Origin: Amycolatopsis sp. cg9
GTDB taxonomy: Bacteria; Actinomycetota; Actinomycetes; Mycobacteriales; Pseudonocardiaceae
NCBI RefSeq assembly: GCF_041346945.1
Contig: NZ_CP166850.1
Coordinates: forward strand, 4,030,001 to 4,094,000
Direction of reading: 5' to 3'
DNA: 64,000 nt
Positions 24,129 to 32,933 of the stretch are shown in pieces. Positions within the stretch are counted from its first letter, which is position 1, and each line of letters opens with the position of its first letter. The notes beneath the pieces were generated by a model. The model did no database searches, was not told where the DNA came from, and saw nothing but the letters and a program-made list of their open reading frames with translations. Position numbers and translations under genes: made by a program.

Positions 24129-25315
24129 GGCAGCTCCACTCGCAGCACGGTCGGCCCACCGGGTGGGCTCGTCAACCGAAGGGTTCCGTCGAAAGCCTCG
24201 GCCCGGCGGCGGATCCCGGCGAGTCCGCTCCCGGCGGACTCGTCCGCACCGCCCCGGCCGTCGTCGCGGATTTCCAGGCGCAGCAACCCGGGCGGGCCGC
24301 TCAGCTCGATGTCCACTTGCGACGCGTCGGCGTGCTTGGTCACGTTGGCCAGCGCCTCCGCGACGACGAAGTACGCGGCCGCCTCGACCGCGGCCGGGCG
24401 CCCGGTGTCATCCGAAACGGTGACCGCGACCGGGACCGGGCTGCGCTCGCCCAGCGCGCGGACCGCGCCGGCCAGGCCGCGCTCGCTCAGCAGGGGCGGG
24501 TGGATGCTGCGGACCACCGTGCGCAGCTCGGCCAGCGCGTCGGTCGCCGTGTCCTGGGCCTTGACCAGCAGTTCGCGCGCGGTGGCCGGGTCGCGGTCGT
24601 AGAGCTGGCCGGCGACGCCCAGCTGCAGCACGACCGCCGCGATCCGGGCCTGCGTGCCGTCGTGCAGGTCGCGTTCGATGCGGCGCAGCTCGGCGCCGTG
24701 CGCCTCCAGCGCCGCCGCCCGCGTCGCGGTCAGTTCGGCGACCCGGTCGGCGAGGACGACGCCCGGGCCCGGGGTGAGCAACGACCGCGCGGTCCGGGCC
24801 TGCCAGCGGGCGAGCCGGGGCAGCAGCAGGGTCGCCGCGCCGAAGGCGGCGCCGACCAGGAGCGTCAGCCCGGCGCGCGGCCACGAGTTCACCACCAGCC
24901 CGACGGAACCCTCGATCCCGCCGGGCACCGCCGGCCACACGAAGGCCGTGACGAGCTGCTGGACCACGCCGAGCGGGAGGCCGATCGCCAGCGAGCCGAG
25001 GAACACCCCGGTCGCGGCGTGGATCGCCAGCCACGCGAGGTCGCGGCGGGTGGCCGGGTCCTTCAGCGGCGAGCCGTCCCGGTAGGGCTCGGGGATCGGC
25101 TCGCCGAGCGCCCGCGCGGCCCGGCGGCGGTCGACCCCGACCGGCCACCGCGACAGCCGGATCGCCGGGGCCAGCGACGGGATCCCGACGCCGAACGGGC
25201 ACAGCAGGAGCACGGCGAGGAGCCCCACGAGGGCGAAGATCGACAGCAGCGAGGTGCCGGCGCCGACCACGAGGTAACGAGCCGCCGACCAGCACTCGCG
25301 CAAGCGGGTCGTCAC
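24116..25315 (-). CDS. Sensor histidine kinase (HisKA_3 / LiaS-like)
   Basis: A 399-residue membrane kinase. The N-terminal part has four hydrophobic helices (about 15-45, 85-130 and 140-165) with very little extracellular loop, the intramembrane-sensing style. The HisKA_3 dimerisation helix carries ERDLHDGTQARIAAVVLQLG (phospho-His). The ATP-binding part reads VVAEALANVTKHADAS (N box) and IRDDGRGGADESAGSGLAGI (G boxes). The GTG start at 25315 is chosen for the first plausible helix. It overlaps the response regulator by 13 bases and diverges from an ABC transporter, a layout typical of systems answering membrane-active compounds. Confidence 0.92.
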   Translation of the reverse strand: MTTRLRECWSAARYLVVGAGTSLLSIFALVGLLAVLLLCPFGVGIPSLAPAIRLSRWPVGVDRRRAARALGEPIPEPYRDGSPLKDPATRRDLAWLAIHAATGVFLGSLAIGLPLGVVQQLVTAFVWPAVPGGIEGSVGLVVNSWPRAGLTLLVGAAFGAATLLLPRLARWQARTARSLLTPGPGVVLADRVAELTATRAAALEAHGAELRRIERDLHDGTQARIAAVVLQLGVAGQLYDRDPATARELLVKAQDTATDALAELRTVVRSIHPPLLSERGLAGAVRALGERSPVPVAVTVSDDTGRPAAVEAAAYFVVAEALANVTKHADASQVDIELSGPPGLLRLEIRDDGRGGADESAGSGLAGIRRRAEAFDGTLRLTSPPGGPTVLRVELPCGS

Positions 25316-25438
25316 GCCGCCAGTGTCGCACCACACCGCCGTGGTGGTGCTGGCGCTACCCCGGATCCACCCGCGCACGGGATCGAACGCGGGCGCCCGC
25401 CGACCTAGTTTCGAGTGGACGGAACGAAGGGGATCGCA

Positions 25439-26173
25439 ATGACAGCAACGTATGCCGTGGAACTGGCCGGCGTGCGCAAGGTTTACGGCTCCGGTGACGG
25501 CGCGGTCGTCGCGCTCGACGGGGTGTCGGCGGGGGTGGCGCGCGGCACGTTCACCGCGGTGATGGGGCCGTCCGGCTCCGGCAAGAGCACCTTCCTGCAC
25601 TGCGCGGCCGGGCTGGACCGGCCGACGTCGGGGCGGGTGCTGCTGGGCGGCACCGAAATCGCCCGGCTGAAGGAGAGCGAGCTGACGCGGCTGCGGCGGA
25701 CCCGGATCGGGTTCGTCTTCCAGGCCTACAACCTGCTGCCGGCGCTGAACGTGCTGCAGAACATCACGCTGCCGCTGCGGCTGGCCGGTGAGAAGCCGGA
25801 CCCGCGGTGGCTGCGCGAGGTCGTCGAGGGCGTGGGGATCGCGAAGCGGCTGGAACACCGGCCGGCCGAGCTGTCCGGCGGGCAGCAGCAGCGCGTCGCG
25901 ATCGCGCGGGCGCTCGTCACCCGGCCCGAGGTGGTGCTGGCCGACGAACCGACCGGCGCGCTCGACACCCGCACCGGGCGGCAGGTGCTGGACCTGCTCC
26001 GCGACGTCGTCGAGGGCATGGGCCAGACCGTCCTGATGGTCACCCACGACCCGGTCGCGGCCTCGGCCGCGCACGGCGTGCTGTTCCTGGCCGACGGCAA
26101 GCTGGCCGGCCACCTCCCGCACCCGACCCCCGAGCGGGTCGCGGAGCGGATGACGCACCTCGGGGAGTGGTGA
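25439..26173 (+). CDS. ABC transporter ATPase, MacB/BceA/LolD type
   Basis: A 244-residue ATPase: Walker [11 protein letters not shown]-loop [17 protein letters not shown], signature [15 protein letters not shown], Walker [13 protein letters not shown] and H-loop MVTHDP. The sequence around [10 protein letters not shown] and ADEPTGALD places it in the MacB/FtsE/LolD class, which pairs with FtsX-like permeases. The ATG has GAAGGGG six bases before it. It overlaps the permease gene by four bases (GTGA). It acts at the membrane as the motor of the permease and is probably controlled by the divergent two-component system. Confidence 0.95.
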   Translation: MTATYAVELAGVRKVYGSGDGAVVALDGVSAGVARGTFTAVMGPSGSGKSTFLHCAAGLDRPTSGRVLLGGTEIARLKESELTRLRRTRIGFVFQAYNLLPALNVLQNITLPLRLAGEKPDPRWLREVVEGVGIAKRLEHRPAELSGGQQQRVAIARALVTRPEVVLADEPTGALDTRTGRQVLDLLRDVVEGMGQTVLMVTHDPVAASAAHGVLFLADGKLAGHLPHPTPERVAERMTHLGEW

Positions 26174-28707
26174 GCGTGCTGTCCCTCGCCTGGCAGACGA
26201 TCCGGAGCCGGCTCGGCGGGTTCGCCGGCGCCTTCATCGCGATCCTGTGCGGGACCGCCCTCGTGGCGGCCTGCGGGGTCCTCATGGAGTCCGGCCTGCG
26301 CGCCGGAGTCCCCACCCAGCGGTACGCCGCCGCGGACGTCGTCGTCGGGGGCGCCCAGACCGTGCGCCCGCCGGGGGCCGACGCGCTTGCGTTCGAGCAG
26401 GTCGGCGAGCAGCCGTCGGTCCCGGCGGAACTGGCCGGGCGGATCGCCGGGCTGCCCGGGGTGCGGGCGGCGGTGGCGGAGCAGAGCTTCCCGGCGCAGG
26501 TCGTGACCGGCGACGGCCGGGTGCTCGGCGGCACGCAGTCGCTCGGCCACAACTGGGACGCCGCCGGGCTGGCGCCCTTCACCCTGCGCGAGGGGCGGGC
26601 CCCGGCGGCTCCCGGCGAGGTCGTGCTCGACGCCGCGCTGGCGGCCGACGCCGGGGTCGGCGTCGGCGGGCAGGTGCGGATCGCGACGCGCTCGGCACCG
26701 GCCGAGTTCCGGGTGAGCGGTGTCGTCGACGCCATGTCCCGGCAGTCGGCACTGTTCTTCACCCCGGAACGGGCCGTGGAGCTGGCCGGACGGCCCGGGC
26801 AGGCGCACGCGATCGGCGTGCTGGCCGATCCCGGCACCGCGCCGGAGACCCTCGCCGAGCGGGTGCGCGCGGCCGCGCCCGGCACCGAGGTGACCACCGG
26901 CGTCGAGCGCAGCAGCATCGAGTTCCTCGACGTCAGCCAGACGCGGACGCTGCTGCTGGCCATCGCGGGCTCGTTCGGCGGGTTCGCGTTGCTCGTCGCG
27001 GTGTTCGTGGTGGCGAGCACCCTCGCACTGACCATCAACCAGCGGCGGCGGGAGTTCGCGCTGCTGCGCGCGGTCGCGGCGACCCCGCGGCAGATCCGCA
27101 AGCTCATCGGCACCGAGACGACGCTGATCGCGCTCGTCGCCGGCGTCCTCGGCAGCCTGCTGGGGCTCGCGGTCGCGTCCGGGCTGCGGGACGCCTTCGC
27201 CGCGATCGGCGTGGTGCCGGCCGACTTCGGCCTCGCCATCAGCCCCGTCCCGCTGGCCGCCGCCGTCCTGCTCGGCCTGGGCGCGGCCCGGCTGGCCGCC
27301 TGGGCGGCGTCACGGCGGCCGTCGACCATCAACCCGGTCGAAGCCCTGACCGAGGCCGCGGTCGAACGGCGCGAGCTCGGCCGCGGCCGGCTGATCACCG
27401 GCTGGGGCCTGGTGCTCGCCGGGTTCGGCGGCGCGCTGGTCCCGCTGTTCCTCCGCGGCGACGCGGCGACCGCGACCTCGACGATGGCGACGCTCGTCGT
27501 CGTCATCGGGCTGGCCGTGGTCGGCCCGCAGGTGACCGGCCTGGTGGTGCGGTTCCTCGCGCCGGTGCTGGCGCGCGTCTGGCGGATCAGCGGGTACCTG
27601 GCGGGCGCGAACGCCCACGCCAACGCCCGGCGCGTCGCCGCCGCCGTCACCCCGCTGATGCTGGCGGTGGCCTTCGCGCTGGCCACGTTCTACAGCCAGA
27701 CGTCGAGCACGGAAGCCGCGCGGCAGGAAGCGGAGCGGTCGACGACCGCGGACTACGTCCTTTCCGGCCCGGCGGGTGTTTCGCCGGAGGTCGCGGCGGC
27801 GGTCCGCCGGGTGCCGGGCGTGGCCGTGGCGACGCCGGTGGTCCGGACGTCGGTGCTCACCGCGTCGACCGTGGGCGACAGCGTCGAAGTGCAGCGGAAA
27901 CCGGCGCAGGGACTGGCGGCCGACCAGGCCGGCGGCGCGCTGGAGCTCGGCGTCGACGCCGGGCGGCTCACCGACCTGACCGGCGGCACCGTGGCGCTGA
28001 GCCGTTCGGAAGCGGACTGGCTGGACAAGAAGATCGGCGACGAGGTCGAGTTCTACTTCGGCGACGGCGTACCCGCGAAGCTGCGGCTGGTGGCCACGTA
28101 CACCCGCGACCTGGCGTTCGGCGACTTCGTGCTGCCGGTCGAGCTGGCGCGGCAGCACACCGGCGGCCGCCTCGACGATTCGGTGCTGGTCCGGCGCGAA
28201 CCGGGGGCGGACGCGGGCGCGGTGGCCTCGGCTCTGCGCGGGCTGCCGTACCCGGGCCTGGTGGTGGCCCCGGCGGCCTCGGCGTCCGCGCCGCAGGGCG
28301 GCGACCGGCAGGCGCAGTTCTACCTGAACCTCGTCGCGGTCGGCGTCATCGTCGGGTACCTCGCGATTTCCGTGGCCAACACCCTGGTCCTGACGACGGC
28401 GCAGCGCGGCCGCGAATTCGCGCTGCTGCGGCTGGTCGGCACGACGCGCCGCCAGGTGACCCGCATGATGCGGCTCGAAGCCGTGGCCACGGTCGGCATC
28501 GCGGTGGTGCTCGGGACGCTCGTCGCGGTGGTGCCGCTCGCGCTGCTCAACGCCGGGCTGCGGGGAACCCCGCTGCCGGCCGGCCCGCTGTCCGTCTACT
28601 TCGGAATCACCGGCGGCGCGGTGCTGCTGGGGATGGTCGCGATCGGGGTCGCGACGCGGGTGGCGTTGCGCGCCCGGCCGATCGACGCGATCGGGCTGCG
28701 GGAGTAG
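26170..28707 (+). CDS. FtsX-like ABC transporter permease
   Basis: An 845-residue permease of the MacB/FtsX class. The architecture is an N-terminal helix, a large extracytoplasmic domain (about 50-260), and three helices with the FtsX signature (RRREFALLRAVAATPRQIRKL near 290). A second half repeats this with one helix near 480-500, an extracytoplasmic domain, and a final FtsX triplet with RGREFALLRLVGTTRRQVTRM. It starts at GTG 26170 overlapping the ATPase stop. Such two-component exporters act by mechanotransmission on peptides or lipids at the outer face rather than by transmembrane pumping. Confidence 0.93.
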   Translation: MSVLSLAWQTIRSRLGGFAGAFIAILCGTALVAACGVLMESGLRAGVPTQRYAAADVVVGGAQTVRPPGADALAFEQVGEQPSVPAELAGRIAGLPGVRAAVAEQSFPAQVVTGDGRVLGGTQSLGHNWDAAGLAPFTLREGRAPAAPGEVVLDAALAADAGVGVGGQVRIATRSAPAEFRVSGVVDAMSRQSALFFTPERAVELAGRPGQAHAIGVLADPGTAPETLAERVRAAAPGTEVTTGVERSSIEFLDVSQTRTLLLAIAGSFGGFALLVAVFVVASTLALTINQRRREFALLRAVAATPRQIRKLIGTETTLIALVAGVLGSLLGLAVASGLRDAFAAIGVVPADFGLAISPVPLAAAVLLGLGAARLAAWAASRRPSTINPVEALTEAAVERRELGRGRLITGWGLVLAGFGGALVPLFLRGDAATATSTMATLVVVIGLAVVGPQVTGLVVRFLAPVLARVWRISGYLAGANAHANARRVAAAVTPLMLAVAFALATFYSQTSSTEAARQEAERSTTADYVLSGPAGVSPEVAAAVRRVPGVAVATPVVRTSVLTASTVGDSVEVQRKPAQGLAADQAGGALELGVDAGRLTDLTGGTVALSRSEADWLDKKIGDEVEFYFGDGVPAKLRLVATYTRDLAFGDFVLPVELARQHTGGRLDDSVLVRREPGADAGAVASALRGLPYPGLVVAPAASASAPQGGDRQAQFYLNLVAVGVIVGYLAISVANTLVLTTAQRGREFALLRLVGTTRRQVTRMMRLEAVATVGIAVVLGTLVAVVPLALLNAGLRGTPLPAGPLSVYFGITGGAVLLGMVAIGVATRVALRARPIDAIGLRE

Positions 28708-28710
28708 GGA

Positions 28711-28744
28711 GGTGCGGGGTGGGCCGGGCGGCCCACCCCGCACC
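28711..28744. terminator. Bidirectional terminator hairpin
   Basis: Arms of 16 bases, GGTGCGGGGTGGGCCG at 28711-28726 and its exact complement at 28729-28744, with a two-base loop. It sits between the convergent permease gene (ends 28707) and the small secreted-protein gene (ends 28749), so it can serve both. Confidence 0.85.
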
Positions 28745-28748
28745 GGTT

Positions 28749-29075
28749 TCAGCAGGCCGTGCCGGTGTCCTCGCCGGTGTAGGACGACACGAGGTACTGC
28801 GTCGTCCGCCCGATCAGCGCCGCGGTGCCCGCGGCAACGCACTTTTCGCCGTAGAACGTCTTGAAGGCACCGCCGTAGGTCAGTGCGTAGACGTTGATCT
28901 TCGTGGCGGCGGAACCGCAGTTGCCCCAGTAGTAGTCGCGCGCGTTGGGGCCGGACGCCCCCTGCGTCGCGTAGTTGCCGCAGGTGACCGACTCCGACGC
29001 GGACGCCGGGCCGGCCACCAGGGGCAGGGCCGCGAAAGCCAGACCGAGCGCAGCGGTCGCCGCAATGCGTTTCAT
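28749..29075 (-). CDS. Small secreted protein of unknown function
   Basis: A 108-residue precursor: signal peptide MKRIAATAALGLAFAALPLV with the cleavage motif ASASE. The mature part of about 80 residues has four cysteines (TCGNY, GNCGSA, EKCVAAG, terminal AC), probably forming two disulphides, and the aromatic motif YYWGNCGSA. The ATG at 29075 has GGGGGGTTCCC before it. I do not recognise a named family. The compact, disulphide-bonded, extracellular character suggests a secreted effector or surface peptide. Confidence 0.75.
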   Translation of the reverse strand: MKRIAATAALGLAFAALPLVAGPASASESVTCGNYATQGASGPNARDYYWGNCGSAATKINVYALTYGGAFKTFYGEKCVAAGTAALIGRTTQYLVSSYTGEDTGTAC

Positions 29076-29188
29076 GGGAACCCCCCGTTGGGTAGGAAAC
29101 AGTGCGGCGCCCACGCTAGCGCTTTCCGGGAGCGGCAATTCCCCCTGAATTCATAGGGGTTGACGGAATCACCGGGACGCGGGAGCAT

Positions 29189-29206
29189 CGAAACTTTCCG
29201 AAAGTT
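29189..29206. promoter_or_regulatory. Palindromic operator upstream of the xylanase gene
   Basis: CGAAACTTTCCGAAAGTT contains the perfect 15-base palindrome AACTTTC-C-GAAAGTT (29192-29206). It lies 65-82 bases before the xylanase ATG. CGAAACTTTCG-type motifs are known upstream of streptomycete xylanase genes as repressor sites, so this is a plausible LacI-type or related operator for the xylanase/esterase pair. Confidence 0.65.
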
Positions 29207-29270
29207 ATTGCCCCACCACGGGTGCTGCTCGCATGCTTTCGCCATCCCCAGTCCTCGACGAGGAGGAAGC

Positions 29271-29936
29271 ATGCTCACCAAGAAACGCGGCCGCGGCAGG
29301 GTGTTCGCCGGTGGGGCCGTCCTGGCGCTGATCGCCACCTTCCTGCCCGGCACCGCCAGGGCCGACACCGTCATCACCACCAGCCAGACCGGGAACAACA
29401 ACGGGTACTACTACTCGTTCTGGACCGACGGCGGCGGCTCGGTCAGCATGACGCTCGGCTCGGGCGGCAACTACCGGATGAACTGGAGCAACGTCGGGAA
29501 CTTCGTCGGCGGCAAGGGCTGGAGCAACGGCAGCCGCCGGACCGTGAACTATTCCGGCAGCTTCAACCCCTCCGGCAACGGCTACCTGGCGCTCTACGGC
29601 TGGACGTCCAACCCGCTGGTCGAGTACTACATCGTCGACAACTGGGGCACCTACCGGCCCACCGGGACGTACAAGGGCACGGTGACCAGCGACGGCGGCA
29701 CCTACGACGTCTACCAGACGACCCGCTACAACGCGCCGTCCGTCGAGGGGACCAAGACGTTCAACCAGTACTGGAGCGTCCGGCAGCAGAAGAAGACCGG
29801 CGGCACCATCACCACCGGCAACCACTTCGACGCGTGGGCCCGCTACGGCATGCGGCTGGGCAGCTTCAACTACTACATGATCCTCGCGACCGAGGGCTAC
29901 CAGAGCAGCGGCAACTCGAACCTGACGGTGGGCTGA
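29271..29936 (+). CDS. GH11 endo-1,4-beta-xylanase
   Basis: A 221-residue secreted xylanase with a signal peptide ([20 protein letters not shown], ending TARA-D). The GH11 jelly-roll signature is clear: [38 protein letters not shown], then [12 protein letters not shown] with the nucleophile Glu near residue 118, and [11 protein letters not shown] with the acid/base Glu near residue 208. No carbohydrate-binding module is attached. AGGAGG precedes the ATG. Two bases separate it from the CE4 esterase gene, so both form a xylan-degrading operon behind the palindrome at 29189. Confidence 0.96.
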   Translation: MLTKKRGRGRVFAGGAVLALIATFLPGTARADTVITTSQTGNNNGYYYSFWTDGGGSVSMTLGSGGNYRMNWSNVGNFVGGKGWSNGSRRTVNYSGSFNPSGNGYLALYGWTSNPLVEYYIVDNWGTYRPTGTYKGTVTSDGGTYDVYQTTRYNAPSVEGTKTFNQYWSVRQQKKTGGTITTGNHFDAWARYGMRLGSFNYYMILATEGYQSSGNSNLTVG

Positions 29937-29938
29937 CC

Positions 29939-30601
29939 ATGCGTGGGACGAGGATCCTGCTGACGGCCGCGGTACTGGCCGCGGCGAGCGTGTGCGCGGG
30001 CGCACCGGCCCAGGCGGCGGCGTGCGGCGGGTACGTCGGTCTGACGTTCGACGACGGGCCGTCGTCCGGGAAGACCCCGGCGCTGCTGAACGCGTTGCGG
30101 CAGAACGGGTTGCGCGCCACGATGTTCAACGAGGGCCAGTACGCGGCCGCGTACCCGGCCCAGGTCCGCGCCCAGGTCAGCGCCGGGATGTGGGTGGGCA
30201 ACCACAGCTACACGCACCCGCACCTGACCCAGCAGAGCCAGTCGCAGGTCGATTCGGAGATCTCCCGCACGCAGCAGGCGATCGCGGCCGCGGGCGGCGG
30301 CACCCCCCGGCTGTTCCGCCCGCCGTACGGGGAGACGAACGCGACGGTCCAGGCGGTGGAAGCGAAGTACGGCCTCCGCCAGATCATCTGGGACGTCGAT
30401 TCCCAGGACTGGAACAACGCGAGCGTCGACGCGATCGTCGCGGCCAACGGCCGCCTGCAGAACGGCCAGATCATCCTGATGCACGAATGGCCGGCCAACA
30501 CCTTGACGGCGATCCCGCGCATCGCGCAGAACCTGGCGAGCCGGGGGCTGTGCGCGGGGATGATCTCGCCGTCGACCGGGCGGGCGGTGGCGCCGGGCTG
30601 A
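29939..30601 (+). CDS. Secreted polysaccharide deacetylase, CE4 (probable acetylxylan esterase)
   Basis: A 220-residue secreted enzyme with signal peptide (MRGTRILLTAAVLAAASVCA, ending AQAAA). The NodB-fold motifs are complete: LTFDDGP (catalytic Asp38, metal Asp39), NHSYTHPHL (His89 and His93 bind the metal), RPPYGE, DSQDWN and IILMHEW (catalytic His). CE4 enzymes remove acetyl groups from xylan, chitin or peptidoglycan. Its location directly behind a GH11 xylanase and its short single-domain form favour acetylxylan esterase. Confidence 0.92.
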   Translation: MRGTRILLTAAVLAAASVCAGAPAQAAACGGYVGLTFDDGPSSGKTPALLNALRQNGLRATMFNEGQYAAAYPAQVRAQVSAGMWVGNHSYTHPHLTQQSQSQVDSEISRTQQAIAAAGGGTPRLFRPPYGETNATVQAVEAKYGLRQIIWDVDSQDWNNASVDAIVAANGRLQNGQIILMHEWPANTLTAIPRIAQNLASRGLCAGMISPSTGRAVAPG

Positions 30602-30606
30602 CCGGG

Positions 30607-31278
30607 TCAGTCGACGTACCACTCGACGCGCGCCGAGTCCGGCCCCAGCGGGCGGATCTCGGCGCACGTCCGGTGGTTCACCAGGAGCCCGGTGGTCCGG
30701 CAGAAGCGGGGCACCCGCGTGATTCCGCTGGGCGGCGCGGGCGTGAAGTTCTTCGCGATCAGGTACCCGGCCACGACTTCCGGAGCCCGGTCGCCGGCGG
30801 CCGTCAGGACCCGCCAGCAGCCGCCCGAGCCGCAGTCGATGTCCTCCGCGATCCGCAGCCCGGGCGGGCCGGGCGACACCCCTTCGTCGCCGGGAGCCCT
30901 CTCCCAGCCGGCGACCAGGACGCCGGCGGTGACGACGAACCCGGTGAGCACCAAGGCCGCGAGGCGCCCGAAGTGCCGTCGCTCGAGGGCCGCCCACGCG
31001 ACCGCGGCCAGGAGCGGGTGAAGCCAGTGGACCTCGATCGCGGCGGGGACCCACGGCCCGGTGGCGTCGAGTTCGCGGGGGACCACGAACCACGCCGGCA
31101 GTGCCACCAGGACGACGCCGGTCCAGGGTGAGCGGGGTGCGCAAGCCCAGACGAGGACCGGGAGCAGGCCGAAGACCGCCGCGAAGGGGTCGTTCCGCGC
31201 GAAGGGGACCACGGCGATCGCCGCCGCCACGAGCACGAGCCGCCACCACCGGGCCCGCACGCGTTCACTGGTCGGCAC
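30607..31278 (-). CDS. Actinobacterial membrane protein of unknown function
   Basis: A 223-residue protein with four hydrophobic helices in the first 125 residues ([64 protein letters not shown]). An extracytoplasmic C-terminal domain follows with [10 protein letters not shown] and [21 protein letters not shown] (four cysteines). It starts with GTG. It converges with the CE4 gene and diverges from the response regulator at 31366. No family was recognised. Confidence 0.7.
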   Translation of the reverse strand: MPTSERVRARWWRLVLVAAAIAVVPFARNDPFAAVFGLLPVLVWACAPRSPWTGVVLVALPAWFVVPRELDATGPWVPAAIEVHWLHPLLAAVAWAALERRHFGRLAALVLTGFVVTAGVLVAGWERAPGDEGVSPGPPGLRIAEDIDCGSGGCWRVLTAAGDRAPEVVAGYLIAKNFTPAPPSGITRVPRFCRTTGLLVNHRTCAEIRPLGPDSARVEWYVD

Positions 31279-31365
31279 CCGGCCATTCTGGTGGAACCGT
31301 CATCCACAGTGGACCCCGGCCGATGGGTGGTAGCGTGCCGGGTGGTGACGGCGCGGGAGGGGACC

Positions 31366-32037
31366 ATGGGCGAGCCGCGGCCGATCAGCGTGATCGTGGC
31401 CGATGACCAGCAGGCCGTGCGTGAAGGACTGGCCGCGCTGCTGGGCCTGCTCGACGGTGTCGAGGTGACCGGGACCGCGGCGGACGGGGCGCAGGCGCTC
31501 GAGCTGGTCGCGCGGCTCGCGCCCGACGTCGTGCTGATGGACCTGAACATGCCGGTCCTGAGCGGGGCCGACGCGACCCGGCGGATCACGCGGGATCACC
31601 CGGACGTCGCCGTCGTGGTGCTGACGACCTACGCGGACGACGCGTCGATCGCCGGCGCGCTGGCCGCCGGGGCGCGCGGGTACCTGACGAAGGACGCCGG
31701 CCGCGCCGAGATCGGCGCCGCGCTGCGGGCCGTGGCTTCGGGGCAGCTGACGTTCGGGGCCGAGGTCTCGCGGCGGGTGGCCGGCGTGCTGCTCGACCCG
31801 GGTGCGCGGAAAGCCGTCCCGCGCGGGGAAAGCCTGCCGGACGGGCTCACCGTGCGGGAGGCCGAGGTGCTCGGCCTGATCACCTCCGGGCTGAGCAACG
31901 GCGAGATCGCGGCCGCGCTGTTCGTCGCCGAGACGACGGTGAAAACGCACATCAACAACGCGTTCGCCAAGATCGGCGCCCGCAACCGGATCGAGGCCAT
32001 GCGCTACGCCGTGCGCCACGGCCTCGACCACGATTGA
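31366..32037 (+). CDS. Orphan NarL/LuxR-family response regulator
   Basis: A 223-residue regulator: receiver domain with ADD near residue 12, phospho-Asp in [21 protein letters not shown] and YLTKDAG (conserved Lys). The LuxR HTH reads [20 protein letters not shown] then [20 protein letters not shown]. The ATG has GGGAGGGG close upstream. No histidine kinase gene is adjacent, so its partner kinase is elsewhere or it is phosphorylation-independent. Confidence 0.92.
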   Translation: MGEPRPISVIVADDQQAVREGLAALLGLLDGVEVTGTAADGAQALELVARLAPDVVLMDLNMPVLSGADATRRITRDHPDVAVVVLTTYADDASIAGALAAGARGYLTKDAGRAEIGAALRAVASGQLTFGAEVSRRVAGVLLDPGARKAVPRGESLPDGLTVREAEVLGLITSGLSNGEIAAALFVAETTVKTHINNAFAKIGARNRIEAMRYAVRHGLDHD

Positions 32038-32041
32038 CCGG

Positions 32042-32221
32042 TCACGATTTGCCGCGCTCGTTCAGGTAATCGAGCGCTTTGCCGCCGACCTCCTTCGCCC
32101 GGTCGTACCGGCCCGCTTTCTTGAGCGCGAACACGACCACGCCGAGCAGCAGGATCAGCAGCACGATCCCGCCGCCGATGACGGCGAAACGAAGCAGCAT
32201 GAAACCGAGCACTTCACCCAT
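32042..32221 (-). CDS. Single-helix small membrane protein
   Basis: A 59-residue protein: MGEVLGFMLLRFAVIGGGIV continues into a hydrophobic helix (about 8-32), followed by the charged cytoplasmic tail KKAGRYDRAKEVGGKALDYL. The ATG at 32221 follows GGGAA in the upstream sequence, and codon usage fits the genome. It converges with the response regulator gene, with stops a few bases apart. The function is unknown. Confidence 0.6.
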   Translation of the reverse strand: MGEVLGFMLLRFAVIGGGIVLLILLLGVVVFALKKAGRYDRAKEVGGKALDYLNERGKS

Positions 32222-32351
32222 GGCGGATTCCCTTCGGTGCTGGCGCCGCTTCGCCGCGGCGCCCGACGGGAAGGAAACTAGCCCCGGGCACGGGTGGAGG
32301 AGGACCTCCGCGGGGTGGAGATCGGGGTGGAGACCCGGCTGGTCCCGCAGG

Positions 32352-32564
32352 TCACTCGGCGACTCTGGTGCGGCCGCACCAGGCGAACACCGGTACCCGG
32401 TCGCCCTCGCTGCCGGTCGTGAACTCGCCTTCGTGGGAGAAGTGCTCGTAACCGGCGCCGAAGCTGACCTTCGCGACTTCGCCGATGCTGCCGACCGTCC
32501 ATTCGCGGTGCCGTTCGATCAGCTCGGCCGGACCACCGGAAAGCGTCACCTTGATATTCGTCAT
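32352..32564 (-). CDS. DUF5988-like small protein
   Basis: A 70-residue protein, MTNIKVTLSGGPAELIERHR, then VSFGAGYEHFSHEGEF and VFAWCGRTRVAE. The order VxLxGGP, GYEHF, FxWxxRTxxAE agrees with my memory of DUF5988, a small actinobacterial family of unknown function sometimes found near secondary-metabolite genes. The ATG has GGAG upstream. A TTGACA box (complement of 32652-32657) lies about 90 bases upstream but without a good -10. Confidence 0.6.
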   Translation of the reverse strand: MTNIKVTLSGGPAELIERHREWTVGSIGEVAKVSFGAGYEHFSHEGEFTTGSEGDRVPVFAWCGRTRVAE

Positions 32565-32933
32565 GATTCATTCTCCGTGGGTTCGTCTACGCGGAGGAAA
32601 AGCAGGAAATGTGGCCTACGTCTCTCGACGATGCCTGACGGCCGATCACCGTGTCAAGATGTCCGGCTCCTATCCGGAAATGGCGGTGAACAGGGGTTGA
32701 CGACCCGCGGATAAGGGTTTTCCGAACTGTGGGACAGGGGTTGCCGGGCGGCGGTTTCGGCCCGGGGTGGCCGGCTCCGCGCGCCGGCCGGGGGTGCCGG
32801 CCGCGCCCACGCGCGCCCGGCCCCGATGGGGCGGCCGGGATCGAAGATCCCCGAACTGCTTGAACACGCAACCAGATGCGAGTACTAGTGGCAACAGGGC
32901 CGGCACGGTCCGTTGACTCTTCAGGGGAGAATC
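32565..32933. other. Intergenic region with divergent promoters
   Basis: A gap of 369 bases between the DUF5988-like gene and the LLM gene. It holds a minus-strand TTGACA (32652-32657), a GC-rich middle (32735-32850) in which I see no gene, and the plus-strand promoter at 32860-32888. Confidence 0.6.
32860..32888 (+). promoter_or_regulatory. Promoter of the LLM-class oxidoreductase gene
   Basis: TTGAAC (32860-32865), exactly 17 bases, TACTAG (32883-32888). It lies 46 bases before the ATG at 32934, with AGGGGAG as ribosome site in between. Confidence 0.7.
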
